Of a DNA stretch of 64,000 nt, positions 45,201 to 53,788 are shown one piece after another. This stretch comes from JBGAHD01 sp044226395. Lineage in GTDB: Bacteria; Pseudomonadota; Gammaproteobacteria; Xanthomonadales; Ahniellaceae. Numbering within the stretch: the first letter of the stretch is position 1; every line of letters starts with the position of its first letter. The stretch lies in the NCBI GenBank assembly GCA_044226395.1, contig JBGAHD010000001.1, positions 744,001-808,000 of the forward strand, read 5' to 3'. The notes below the pieces were generated by a model. That model searched no databases. It was given only the letters and a program-made list of their open reading frames with translations, and had not been told where the DNA came from. A program made the translations under genes and the position numbers.

Positions 45201-47181
45201 GGATCGCTACGGCGCGGCCGAGCACGAGAGCATCGTGCGCGCGCCCTTGGTCGCCGAAGCCAGCACGCCCCGCGTGATGGCGCCGGGCGACAGTTCGACG
45301 CTGACGCTGGATCTGACCAATCTCAGCGGCAAGGCCGGCGATTTCGAGATCGCGCTGAGCGCCGAAGGCCCCGTGTCGCTCGGCCAGACGAGCGCGCGCG
45401 TGAGTCTCGACGATCAAGCCAAGCGCACTTTGCGCATGCCGTTGCGCGCGACGGGCGCGTTCGGCGCGGCTCGCATCACCGCGCGCATCAAGGGCCCCGA
45501 AGTCAACATCGAGCGACATTTCAGCCTGGTCGTGCGGCCGGCGTGGGGCGCGGTGGCGCGCGTTTCCAGCGAAGTGCTGGATGCCCCGCGCACGATCACG
45601 CCGAGCAACGACTTGCTCGCGGGCTTGCATGGCGATTCGATCCAGGGCCGCATCACGGTCAGCACCTTGCCGCCCCTGCCCTTCGCGCAGAGCGCGCGCG
45701 AGCTGGTGGCCTATCCTTATGGCTGCGCCGAGCAGACGACCAGCAAGGCCTATCCGCTGGTGTGGCTCGATGAGAACACCATCGATCGCCTGGGCGTGGG
45801 CGAACTGACCATGACCGATCCCTTCGGCCGCGTGCAGGTCATCGATGCGCCTAAGCGCGCCGCGATGCTCGAAGCCGCGTTCGCGCGACTGACTTCGATG
45901 CAGACCGACAACGGCCACTTCGCCATGTGGCCGGGCGCGAGCGAGCCGACGACCGCGATCACGCCGTACGTGGCCGAGTTGTTCCTCAATGCCCGCGATG
46001 CCGGTATCGCGATTCCCGAACAGACGCTCGAACGCGCCCTGGTGCGGCTCAACGAGGATCTGCTGTCGGGCGGCAACACGAACTACGAGTACGACAACTA
46101 CGAGCACATGCGTCTGGCCGAAATGGCCTATGGCGCCTATGTGCTGGCGCGCGCGCGTCGCGCGCCGGTGGGCACCTTGCGCGCCATGTTCGACAACGAA
46201 CGCTCCAAGTTCGTGGTGCCGATGCCGCTGGCGCATCTCGGCGCGGCGCTGGCCCTGATGGGCGACAAGCCGCGCGCGGAGAAGGCGTTCGAGGAAGCCT
46301 TCTCGCGCGAATTCCAGCGTCCGGATTATCTCGGCGACTACGGCAGCACCTTGCGCGACACGGCTTGGATGCTGGCGCTCGCGCACGAGAACGGCCTGAG
46401 CAAACCCGAGTATGATGCGCGCGCCATCGAAGCCGCGCGCGAATGGCAGGGCCGCGGCGATGTCTATCTGAGCACGCAGGATCAACAGGCGATCTTCCGC
46501 TTGGGCCATGACCTGATCGCGCAGGCGCCGCGCAGCTTCGCCGCGAGCGTGCGCGTCGGCGGTTCGGCCGACGAGGTCACGGGGCGCGCGGTGATCTCAC
46601 GCGCATTCACGCAAGATGACCTCGCGCGCGGCCTGTCGATCACGCCCTCGGGCGGCGCGCCGTTGTACGTGGTGCAGGATGTCGCCGGCACGCCAACGCG
46701 CGCGCAGCCGACGACGCGCGATGACCTGCGCATCACGCGCAAGTTCTACACCACCGATGGCGAGCCTTGGAAAGGCGGTCGCTTGAATGAAGGCGATCTG
46801 CTGATCGGCGCGATCGAAGTGCGCAGCAATCAGGCGATGAACGATGCGCTCGTGGTCGACTTGGTCGCCGGCGGCCTCGAGGTCGAGAACCTCAACCTCA
46901 CCGACGCCAGTCAGTGGGAGAATGTCACCCTCGATGGCGTCACCTTGTCCGAGCGCGGCATCGAAGCGACGATTCGCTTCGAGGAGTATCGCGACGATCG
47001 CTACGTGGCCGCGATCCAGATGTATGCCGAGAGCACGGCCAAGCTCTATTACCTGGTGCGCGCGGTCTCGCCGGGCGACTACATCGTGCCGCCGCCGACG
47101 GTCGAGGACATGTATCGCCCGTCGCTTCGCGCGGTCGGCCAAGCCGTGCCGGAGCGCGTGCAAGTGGGTCGGCCGGAGTAA
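42286..47181 (+). CDS. Alpha-2-macroglobulin family lipoprotein
   Basis: A 1631-residue lipoprotein (lipobox ending Cys23 in 'AVLSACGG') with the bacterial macroglobulin layout: MG domains in the first 1000 residues, then a bait/thioester region. The thioester Cys1147-Gln1150 is intact in 'YPYGCAEQTTSKAYPL', so it can covalently trap attacking proteases. It is the YfhM type, anchored in the periplasm, and is paired with penicillin-binding protein 1C 30 bp downstream, the usual gene pair in proteobacteria. Both probably protect or repair the wall after breach. A TATACT element at 42252 might be a -10, without a good -35. Confidence 0.95.
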   Translation: MRSLLRFCHRAALLGALAVLSACGGDSTPSSDNASTPTNAAVSGFAPVSVEAESYEGRPAALLTFSQPLASAQKFDELMVITGDKGETVSGSWSLTGDLKQLRFPYLDANKTYKITIKGALAAADGHTIGTDVPRDLYTGPLEPLLGFASQGSVLPTHETRGLPIITVNVPAVDLEFMRVRDKSVQNFLAEMQKNGRRGYWSLDTLTRYAEPVYANRFALEVKPNERTVTYIPVRDIAELKNPGLYFAVMKRPAQFTSEYDTAMFFVSDIGLHARLYGTRMLVHTASLESGEPKSGVTLSVRNEKGEVVVTGETDGDGLATLDYTFDARHVLVAERGSDVSFLPFNQPALDLSEFSVAGRPQRAAEVFPWSGRDLYRPGETLRVAALLRDQDGKFMPPQPLFATLRQPDGRTVIQQQVSPGELGYYEFTRDIALDAPTGRWSLDFSTDPKASKADHAFVFRVEEFLPERLKLDLNSSKETLKPGEALPVTVEAAYLYGAPAAGNRFTAKLAVGRKDHPVATLKDFYFGDALMSLPKEITDAVDTSLDEDGKLAQDIEVLKDTTITGPVSVMIQGSVYETGGRAVSRNLERVVWPAPQLIGARPMFELSEGSPSNGQASFELVRTDASGELLPATGLQAKLIREYRDYHWTFVADMGWKAEFTARYETIEEQKIDIAAGGRAKLNFNVDWGPYRLEVLDPTTQLTLRLPFNAGWGWDDNRGDEARPDKVKVALDKVAYGPGDTLVATLTPPHEGPALIMLEGDELLWHTTANVRAGTRIEIPLDPSWQRHDLYVTALVFRPGSSAERVTPNRAIGVAWVPMARDDRKIAVKLDSPETSRPNTDLRIKVEAPALAGQTARVRVTAVDAGVLNITRFPLPDAAAWFFAQRRLGIDAYDLYSRVIESLDGAQARLRYGGDQALAALPAARRPNADVKTVDLFQAPVALDAQGKAEIALPVPDFNGTLRVRALVFGEDRYGAAEHESIVRAPLVAEASTPRVMAPGDSSTLTLDLTNLSGKAGDFEIALSAEGPVSLGQTSARVSLDDQAKRTLRMPLRATGAFGAARITARIKGPEVNIERHFSLVVRPAWGAVARVSSEVLDAPRTITPSNDLLAGLHGDSIQGRITVSTLPPLPFAQSARELVAYPYGCAEQTTSKAYPLVWLDENTIDRLGVGELTMTDPFGRVQVIDAPKRAAMLEAAFARLTSMQTDNGHFAMWPGASEPTTAITPYVAELFLNARDAGIAIPEQTLERALVRLNEDLLSGGNTNYEYDNYEHMRLAEMAYGAYVLARARRAPVGTLRAMFDNERSKFVVPMPLAHLGAALALMGDKPRAEKAFEEAFSREFQRPDYLGDYGSTLRDTAWMLALAHENGLSKPEYDARAIEAAREWQGRGDVYLSTQDQQAIFRLGHDLIAQAPRSFAASVRVGGSADEVTGRAVISRAFTQDDLARGLSITPSGGAPLYVVQDVAGTPTRAQPTTRDDLRITRKFYTTDGEPWKGGRLNEGDLLIGAIEVRSNQAMNDALVVDLVAGGLEVENLNLTDASQWENVTLDGVTLSERGIEATIRFEEYRDDRYVAAIQMYAESTAKLYYLVRAVSPGDYIVPPPTVEDMYRPSLRAVGQAVPERVQVGRPE

Positions 47182-47211
47182 ACGCGACGCCTCGCGCGCG
47201 CGAGTGCTTCG

Positions 47212-49614
47212 ATGAAATGGCCGACCTTTCGACGTGATCGCGCCTCGCCCTCGGGCGAGGCCGCGGGCGCGTCGCCTTCGCGCTTCAGGCGATGGCGACG
47301 ACGGGTGGCGTGGAGCGCGGTGATCATCGCGATCGCGCTCCTCGTGCTCGATCGCGCGTTTCCGCCTCCGATTCCCGACCTCACGCGCGAGGGCGCGACC
47401 GTGGTGCTCGCCGCCGATGGTTCACCGCTGCGCGCCTTCGCGGCCGAGGATGGCGTGTGGCGCTATCCAATCACGCCCGAGACCGTGTCGCCGCGATATC
47501 TACAGGCACTTCTCGGCTACGAGGATCGTTGGTTCGACTATCACCCCGGCGTCAATCCGTTCGCATTGGCGCGCGCGCTCGGCCAAGCCCTGGTGCATGG
47601 CGAGATCGTGTCGGGGGGTTCGACCTTGACGATGCAAGTCGCGCGCTTGATCGAACCGACGCCGCGCAGCGCCTGGGGCAAGCTGCGGCAGATCGCGCGG
47701 GCGCTGCAATTGGAGTGGCGTTTGAGCAAGCGCGAGATCCTGACGCTGTATCTCAATCTCGCGCCATTCGGCGGCAATCTGCAGGGCGTCGAATCGGCGA
47801 GTTGGGCCTATCTCGGCAAATCATCGCGACAGCTCTCGCACGCGGAAGCCGCCTTGCTCGCGGTGTTGCCGCAAGCGCCGAGCCGCTTGCGTCCCGATCG
47901 CGCGCCCGAGCTCGCGCGCGCGGCGCGCGACAAGGTGCTGCGACGCCTGGCCGATCTGGGCACGTGGGACGACTCGGCCTTGCGCGAAGCGCAGCTGGAA
48001 CCCGTGGTCGCGCGCGTCTTGCGGCCGCCGATGCTGGCGGCGCTGCTTGCCGACAAACTGCATCGCGAGCAACCCGACGCGCGCGTGATCCGCACCAGCA
48101 TCGATCCCTTGCTGCAAGGCCTCGCCGAACGGCGCGTGAGCGCGCATCTCACGCCTTTGCCGCCACGCACGTCGGCGGCGGTGTTGATCGTCGAAAACGA
48201 CTCGCTGGCCGTGCGCGCCTACGTCGGTTCCGCGCGCTTTGGCGATGACCAACGCCTGGGTCATGTCGACATGGTGCAGGCCGTGCGCTCGCCCGGCTCG
48301 ACCTTGAAGCCGTTTCTCTACGGACTGGCCATCGATGACGGCTTGATTCACAGCGAGAGTCTGCTGATCGATGCGCCGCAAGCCTTCGACGGTTATCGTC
48401 CGGCGAACTTCGGCGATGTGTTCAATGGTCCGGTCAGCGCCGCCGACGCGCTGCGGCTGTCCTTGAACGTGCCCGCGGTCGATCTGCTCGCGCGCGTGAC
48501 GCCGCGGCGATTCGCCGCGCGATTGCGTCACGTGGGCCTGAATCTGCAATTGCCGCGCGGCGCAGAGCCGAACCTCGCGATCATTCTCGGCGGCACCGGC
48601 ACCACGCTCGAGCAATTGGTCGCGGCTTACACGGGCTTCGCGCGCGAAGGCCTGGCCGGACCGTTGCGCTATGACGCCGCCGCGGCGATCGAGGATCGTC
48701 GCGTGCTCAGTCGCGGCGCCGCGTGGATCGTGCGCGAGATGCTCGAGGCGCACGCGCGCCCCGGCGAACCGGTCAACGGCATCGCCATTCGCACGCGATC
48801 ACGATTGGCGTGGAAGACCGGCACGAGCTACGGCTTTCGTGATTCGTGGGCAATTGGCGTGGGACCGCGTTACACCATCGGCGTGTGGGTGGGTCGTCCC
48901 GATGGCACGCCCTTGCCGGGTCACTATGGCGCGTCGACGGCCTTGCCGCTGCTGTTCAATCTCGCCGATGGTCTGCCGCGACGCATCGACGACGCGGTCG
49001 CGCCGCCACCGCCCCCCGAAGTGCGTCAGGCCGAGATCTGCTGGCCACTGGGCACCGCGCCCGATCCCGCGCATCCCGAGCAGTGTCAGGATCGACGCGA
49101 AGCGTGGGTGCTCGACGAGACGATTCCGCCCACGCTCGCCGCGCGCGATGAAAGCGAGCCGCTACAAGAAACCTATTGGATCGATCGCCATTCGAAGTTG
49201 CGCGTGAGCGCGGATTGCGTCGGCGTGGAGCCGATCGCGCGCGTCGCCGTGCGCTGGCCCACGCGCGCCGAACCGTGGATCAGCGCCGCGCGCGACGCCG
49301 CCGCGCGCCTGCCCAACTATGATCCCCGCTGTTCGCCGCCGGCCGCGCCCTTGGCGCGTCGCTTGCGCATCGATGGCCTGGTCGAGAACGCGGTGCTGCG
49401 CCGCGCGCCGGGAAGTCCGCGCGCGCCGACCGTGGCGCTTCGCGCCTTGGGAGCGGCGGGAACGGTCGCGTGGCTGGTCGATGGTCGTTGGGTCGGCGCG
49501 AGCGAACCGGGACAAACACTGCAGTATCGCTTCGAGCGCGGTGGCGAACAGACCATCGTCGCGCTCGATCAGGAAGGCCGCTTCGACCGCGTCAGCGTGC
49601 GCGTGACGCTGTAA
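47212..49614 (+). CDS. pbpC: Penicillin-binding protein 1C
   Basis: An 800-residue bifunctional peptidoglycan synthase: one TM (about 31-48), GT51 glycosyltransferase with Glu104 in 'LGYEDRWFDYHPGVNP' and 'GGSTLTMQVARL', and a transpeptidase with Ser363/Lys366 ('SPGSTLKPF'), an SLN motif near residue 420 and KTGTS at 535-539. A C-terminal BiPBP-type Ig-like domain (about 715-800) follows. All catalytic residues are present. It lies just after the alpha-2-macroglobulin gene, with which it forms a conserved pair. Confidence 0.96.
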   Translation: MKWPTFRRDRASPSGEAAGASPSRFRRWRRRVAWSAVIIAIALLVLDRAFPPPIPDLTREGATVVLAADGSPLRAFAAEDGVWRYPITPETVSPRYLQALLGYEDRWFDYHPGVNPFALARALGQALVHGEIVSGGSTLTMQVARLIEPTPRSAWGKLRQIARALQLEWRLSKREILTLYLNLAPFGGNLQGVESASWAYLGKSSRQLSHAEAALLAVLPQAPSRLRPDRAPELARAARDKVLRRLADLGTWDDSALREAQLEPVVARVLRPPMLAALLADKLHREQPDARVIRTSIDPLLQGLAERRVSAHLTPLPPRTSAAVLIVENDSLAVRAYVGSARFGDDQRLGHVDMVQAVRSPGSTLKPFLYGLAIDDGLIHSESLLIDAPQAFDGYRPANFGDVFNGPVSAADALRLSLNVPAVDLLARVTPRRFAARLRHVGLNLQLPRGAEPNLAIILGGTGTTLEQLVAAYTGFAREGLAGPLRYDAAAAIEDRRVLSRGAAWIVREMLEAHARPGEPVNGIAIRTRSRLAWKTGTSYGFRDSWAIGVGPRYTIGVWVGRPDGTPLPGHYGASTALPLLFNLADGLPRRIDDAVAPPPPPEVRQAEICWPLGTAPDPAHPEQCQDRREAWVLDETIPPTLAARDESEPLQETYWIDRHSKLRVSADCVGVEPIARVAVRWPTRAEPWISAARDAAARLPNYDPRCSPPAAPLARRLRIDGLVENAVLRRAPGSPRAPTVALRALGAAGTVAWLVDGRWVGASEPGQTLQYRFERGGEQTIVALDQEGRFDRVSVRVTL

Positions 49615-49704
49615 CTCCGCCGGGAACTGACACCAATCGCCGTCGAATCGCGCACCAGCTGATAACCCCAGCAGGCGATCCGGCAACCCGGACGAGAGGA
49701 CATC

Positions 49705-50097
49705 GTGTTCGCGGTCACCATTCAACAGCAGTACGAAGTCAGCCCCGATCAGATCGACGCTTTCCTCTCCGTCGTCGAACAATTGACGCGCCAGGATCGC
49801 GATCAAGGCATCCGCGTCCTCGACACCCGTGCCTACACGCGCATGAGCACCCAGGCGCAGAGCGGCACCTTGCTAAAGCGCATCCGCGACGAAAACGCGC
49901 GACCGGAGCTGCGCCGCACCAACCGCGTCTTCGTCGAACACGATCTGCAGGGCATTCAGGACTATTCGAATTTCATGTTCGGCCGCGACACGCGCGAGCG
50001 CTGGCTGCGCGCCTTCGCCGGTCGGGAATCGCCGCAAGCGCGACTGATCAGCACCAGCGTGCTGGAACCCACGCGCCTGCACATCGCGCAGGCCTGA
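49705..50097 (+). CDS. Small conserved-looking protein, function unknown
   Basis: A 130-residue protein starting at GTG with GAGAGGAC upstream. The opening 'VTIQQQYEVSPDQIDAFLSVVEQL' reads like the first strand and helix of a dimeric alpha/beta-barrel (antibiotic biosynthesis monooxygenase-like), but no motif proves it. A central helix has several basic residues and the rest is mixed. No signal or membrane segment. Its 90-bp upstream gap follows pbpC, so it may use its own promoter. Function not recognised. Confidence 0.55.
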   Translation: MFAVTIQQQYEVSPDQIDAFLSVVEQLTRQDRDQGIRVLDTRAYTRMSTQAQSGTLLKRIRDENARPELRRTNRVFVEHDLQGIQDYSNFMFGRDTRERWLRAFAGRESPQARLISTSVLEPTRLHIAQA

Positions 50098-50145
50098 CGT
50101 CGGTCGACGTTCCATCGCCACGCGACGCGCGACGCGTGGCCCGCC

Positions 50146-50598
50146 TCAAGATTCGCCATCATCGCCGCGAACACGATCGCGGACCTGCGTCGCCTCCCGC
50201 GCGTTGACACTCGTGGCATCGAGCCACGCCGCCTCGTCGATGCGAATGCCGGTATCGAATGACATGGCCTGCTCGGCGCATTCGAGCAGACGCGCGAAAG
50301 CCCAGATCTCGGGCGGAAACCGCAGGATCGGCGCCGTGCGCACCGGGGGCTCGGTGCCCGCCTCGTGCAGTTCGGCGTAACGCTTGCCACTGAGTCGCGC
50401 GAGATCGCGCGCCATCTGACCACTCAAGGTCACGGGGTCGATGATCAGCAGATCGGCCTGTGCTTCCGATCCGAGCATCCACGTGGCGCGCAGGCGCGGC
50501 GTTAGCCGCAGAAACTGTTCGCGCATCACCCGCGCCGCGGCGCGATGAAGGCCCGCGAAGGCAAGCACATGGATGTGAGTCGCGCGCTGATCGGACAT
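50146..50598 (-). CDS. Small cytoplasmic protein, function unknown
   Basis: A 150-residue protein from ATG 50598 (MSDQRATHIHVLAFAGLHRAA...), with AGGCTC upstream. It begins like a small Rossmann or PilZ-adaptor-type fold: a strand, then 'HRAAARVMREQFLRLTP' helix and 'ADLLIIDPVTLSGQMARDLARL'. No catalytic motif is seen. It converges on the preceding gene with 48 bp between and is divergent from the hydrolase gene. I cannot assign a function. Confidence 0.55.
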   Translation of the reverse strand: MSDQRATHIHVLAFAGLHRAAARVMREQFLRLTPRLRATWMLGSEAQADLLIIDPVTLSGQMARDLARLSGKRYAELHEAGTEPPVRTAPILRFPPEIWAFARLLECAEQAMSFDTGIRIDEAAWLDATSVNAREATQVRDRVRGDDGES

Positions 50599-50696
50599 GA
50601 GCCTGCCTGTGTCGAGCGGTTGCACCGGTGCCGCTATCCATTGCGTATAAACTCGGCAATCGCGCTCAGGCCCGCGCGTCATCGGAGACCTCGATC

Positions 50697-51596
50697 ATGA
50701 CCTCGATCAGCGCGGCACTGACGGCGTGGCGCGATGCCGGCGAATTCCAGACCTTGCTGGGCCATCGTCTCTACACGCGCCACGAGGGCGACATGAACGC
50801 GCCCGTGCTCGTCTTGCTGCACGGCTTTCCGACCGCGAGCTTCGATTGGCAACCGCTGTGGCCCGCGTTGCGCGCGCGCTTTCGCGTGATCACGCTGGAT
50901 TTTCTCGGCTTCGGCTTCTCGGCCAAGCCGCGCGCGCACGATTACAGCTTCTTCGAGCAGGCCGATCTGGTCGAAGCCTTGGTCGCGCGCCTGGGCGTGG
51001 CTCGCTATCACGTGCTCGCGCACGACTATGGCGTCACCGTCGCCGAGGAGTTGCTGGCGCGCGCGATCGAGCGCTCGTCATCGACGCCGGACTCGGGCCC
51101 CTTGAGCGTGGCGATGCTCAACGGCGGCATCTTTCCCGAGGCGCAACGGCCTCGGCTGATTCAGAAACTGCTGGCGAGTCCGGTTGGGTTCCTCGTCGCG
51201 GGCTTGATGCGCGAAGCGCGATTCCGCCGCAGCTTCGCCGCGATCTTCGGCCCCGACACGCCCGCCTCGCCCGCGCTGCTCGACGATTGCTGGGCGCTGG
51301 TGTCGCACGACGAGGGTCATCGCATCGCGCATCGATTGGGCCGCTATCTGCGGGAACGCAAGCGCTGGCGCGATCGCTGGGTTGGCGCGCTGCGCGATTG
51401 GCCCGGCCCCAAGCATCTGATCGATGGCACGGCCGATACGATCTCCGGCGCCAGCATCGTCGCGCGCTGGCGCGAGGTGATCGGCGCGGAGTCGGTGACG
51501 GAGTTGCCGCGCATCGGTCACTACCCGCAATGCGAGGCGCCGCAAGCGGTGCTCGCGGCCTTGGATCGGTTCTGGCGGGACGTCGCGCGCGGGTGA
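50697..51596 (+). CDS. Alpha/beta hydrolase, epoxide hydrolase / haloalkane dehalogenase type
   Basis: A 299-residue cytoplasmic hydrolase with 'LVLLHGFPTASFDW' (oxyanion HGFP at 42-45) and a nucleophile elbow 'LAHDYGVTVA' with Asp110 in place of Ser. An Asp nucleophile is typical of epoxide hydrolases and haloalkane dehalogenases. The likely catalytic His lies in 'RIGHYPQCEAP' near residue 275 and an acid in 'LIDGTADTISG'. The substrate cannot be read from sequence. CGGAG precedes the ATG. Confidence 0.85.
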   Translation: MTSISAALTAWRDAGEFQTLLGHRLYTRHEGDMNAPVLVLLHGFPTASFDWQPLWPALRARFRVITLDFLGFGFSAKPRAHDYSFFEQADLVEALVARLGVARYHVLAHDYGVTVAEELLARAIERSSSTPDSGPLSVAMLNGGIFPEAQRPRLIQKLLASPVGFLVAGLMREARFRRSFAAIFGPDTPASPALLDDCWALVSHDEGHRIAHRLGRYLRERKRWRDRWVGALRDWPGPKHLIDGTADTISGASIVARWREVIGAESVTELPRIGHYPQCEAPQAVLAALDRFWRDVARG

Positions 51597-51651
51597 GCGC
51601 GCGAGGGTTCGGATCGCGACTCAGCGCGTGAGCGTGAGCGCGGAGTTCAGC

Positions 51652-52470
51652 TCAGCGCGTCAGCGTGAACTCGTCCGCATCGAGGAAGAACGGAAACCGC
51701 TCGCGATGCGCGCGCAGCGCCGCGGCGTCGAGCACCGTGGTCGCGACCTGCGTCTGCGCGCCCAGCTCGACCAGCGCCGTGCCCAAGGGATGCAAGACCA
51801 CCGAGCCACCGAGATAGTCGAGCTTGTTGCCATCGGTGCCCGTGCGATTGACGCCGATGCAATAGCTCAGGTTCTCGATGGCGCGCGCGCGCAGCAAGGT
51901 TTGCCACGCGGCATGACGCGGGCTCGGCCAGTTGGCGACGAAGATCAGCAGATCGTAATCGCGACCCGCGGCCTCGCGGCCCGCGAAGCGATTGCGGATG
52001 AACACGGGAAAGCGCAGGTCGTAGCAAACCAACGGACACACGCGCCAGCCCTGCAGATCGACGATCAGGCGATCGGCGCCGGCGGCGTAGCGCTCGTGTT
52101 CGTTGGCGTAACGAAACAGATGCCGCTTGTCGTAACTGGCGTGCGTGCCGTCGGGACGCATCCAGATCAAGCGATTGTAGAAACGCCCGCCCTCTTCGAT
52201 CGCCATGCTGCCGGTGACGACCGCGCCAACTTCGGCGGCGAGGTCGCGCAGCCAGCGCATGTTGTCGCCGTTGACGGTCTGCGCGTTGTCGCGCGTGTCA
52301 TTGGTGAAGCCCGAGGTGAAGGTCTCCGGCAGCACGATCAGATCCGTGCGGCCTTTCAGTTCGCGCGCGAGATCGCCGTACAGCGCGCGATTGCCGGCGG
52401 CGTCGTGCCACCGCGTGTCGGCTTGGACGATGGACACGCGCAGATCGCGCTGGGGCAAAATCACGGACAT
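51652..52470 (-). CDS. Omega-amidase (nitrilase superfamily, YafV/Nit2 type)
   Basis: A 272-residue carbon-nitrogen hydrolase with the Glu-Lys-Cys triad: Glu49 in 'LIVLPETFTSGF', Lys115 in 'YDKRHLFRY', and Cys149 in 'LVCYDLRFPV'. The CYDLRFP form is that of omega-amidases, which hydrolyse alpha-ketoglutaramate and similar keto-acid amides. It lies 81 bp after a methionine/glutamine-type aminotransferase on the same strand, the known partner in the glutamine transaminase-omega-amidase route of methionine salvage. GAGGAG precedes the ATG. A short GCGCGC hairpin (52492-52510) is in the gap. Confidence 0.9.
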   Translation of the reverse strand: MSVILPQRDLRVSIVQADTRWHDAAGNRALYGDLARELKGRTDLIVLPETFTSGFTNDTRDNAQTVNGDNMRWLRDLAAEVGAVVTGSMAIEEGGRFYNRLIWMRPDGTHASYDKRHLFRYANEHERYAAGADRLIVDLQGWRVCPLVCYDLRFPVFIRNRFAGREAAGRDYDLLIFVANWPSPRHAAWQTLLRARAIENLSYCIGVNRTGTDGNKLDYLGGSVVLHPLGTALVELGAQTQVATTVLDAAALRAHRERFPFFLDADEFTLTR

Positions 52471-52551
52471 CGAATCACTCTCCTCGAACTCTCGCGCGCC
52501 TGGCGCGCGAAGCATTCACGCTAAGGCGACCGCGATGCGATCGCCACGCCC

Positions 52552-53697
52552 TCAAACATCGGCCAGCCGCGCCGCGGCCTGATCGAGCAAGGCCTCGGTC
52601 TTGGCGAAGCAGAAGCGGATCAGCTTCATCTCCGGCGGCGTTTCGTAGAACGCCGACACGGGAATCGCCGCCACGCCCTTGTCCTTGACCAGCCACTCGC
52701 AAAAGCTCAAGTCATCGCGATCGGAAATGGCGCTGTAGTCGACGATCTGGAAATACGCGCCCGAGACCGGCAACAAGCGAAAGCGCGTGTGCTTGATCTT
52801 GTCGCGAAAATGATCGCGCTTGGCCGCGTAGAAGCGCGGCAGATCCAGGTAATGCGCCGGATCACTTTCGAGCACGTCGGCCAGCGCCCATTGCGCGGGA
52901 TTGAAGGTGCAAAAGGTCAAATACTGGTGAACCTTGCGAAATTCCGCCGACAAGGCCGGCGGCGCGACGCAATAGCCGACCTTCCAGCCCGTGCAGTGAT
53001 AGGTCTTGCCGAAGCTCGACACCACGAAAGCGCGCTCGGCCAGTTCGGCGTGACGCAGCACGCTCTGATGCTCGAGCCCGTCGAAGATGATGTGTTCGTA
53101 CACTTCGTCGGACAGCACGAAGATGCCGGTGTCGCGCGTGATCTCCGCCAACGTCTCCAGATCGGCGCGCGTGAACACCGCGCCGGAAGGATTGTGCGGC
53201 GAGTTGATCATGATCATGCGCGTGCGCGGCGTGATCGCGTCCTTCACGCGCTGCCAATCGACGGCGAAGCTCGGCAAGCTCAGCGGCACGTGCACGGCGC
53301 GCGCGCCTTGCAGCTCGATCGCGGGCTCGTACGAGTCGTAGCAGGGATCGAGCACGATCACTTCGTCGCCCGGCCGCACCACGGCGGCGATGGCGGCGAA
53401 CAAGGCTTCGGTGGCGCCGGAGGTCACGGTGACCTCGGTGTCGGCGTTGACCTTGCGGCCATACAGACGCTCGGTCTTGATCGCGATCTGTTCGCGCAGC
53501 CGCGGCACGCCGGTCATCGGCGCGTATTGATTGCGCCCTTCGGCCATGTGTCGGGTCAGCGCTTCGCGCAGGGCCACGGGCCCGTCGAAATCGGGAAAGC
53601 CCTGGCCCAAGTTCACCGCCTTGTGCTGCAAGGCCAGCTGGCTCATCACCGTGAAGATAGTGGTGCCCACGCGTGGCAGCTTGGAGCTGATCTGCAT
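52552..53697 (-). CDS. Methionine / glutamine-type aminotransferase (YbdL-like)
   Basis: A 381-residue fold-type I PLP enzyme. It starts MQISSKLPRVGTTIFTVMSQ, shows 'NLGQGFPDFDGP', 'INSPHNPSGAVF', 'LSDEVYEHIIFDG', and the PLP Lys231 in 'SSFGKTYHCTGWK'. These match YbdL/kynurenine-type transaminases that use glutamine or methionine with 2-oxo-4-methylthiobutanoate. With the omega-amidase downstream it could regenerate methionine from its keto acid and pull the reaction by removing the keto-amide. AGGAGGAC lies before the ATG. Confidence 0.93.
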   Translation of the reverse strand: MQISSKLPRVGTTIFTVMSQLALQHKAVNLGQGFPDFDGPVALREALTRHMAEGRNQYAPMTGVPRLREQIAIKTERLYGRKVNADTEVTVTSGATEALFAAIAAVVRPGDEVIVLDPCYDSYEPAIELQGARAVHVPLSLPSFAVDWQRVKDAITPRTRMIMINSPHNPSGAVFTRADLETLAEITRDTGIFVLSDEVYEHIIFDGLEHQSVLRHAELAERAFVVSSFGKTYHCTGWKVGYCVAPPALSAEFRKVHQYLTFCTFNPAQWALADVLESDPAHYLDLPRFYAAKRDHFRDKIKHTRFRLLPVSGAYFQIVDYSAISDRDDLSFCEWLVKDKGVAAIPVSAFYETPPEMKLIRFCFAKTEALLDQAAARLADV

Positions 53698-53788
53698 CGT
53701 CCGAGTCCTCCTGCGAGCGCGCGAGGATAGCATCGGCGCGGTAAAGCCGTGATGGCGGTCGGTGATGAGCTCGCGCCCGACCGGCATG

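Noticed and set aside
42151..46509. 1452-codon minus-strand open frame opposite the alpha-2-macroglobulin gene
   Set aside because: The sense protein is complete with lipobox and thioester; the antisense frame is Arg/His/Ala-rich and unlike any family.
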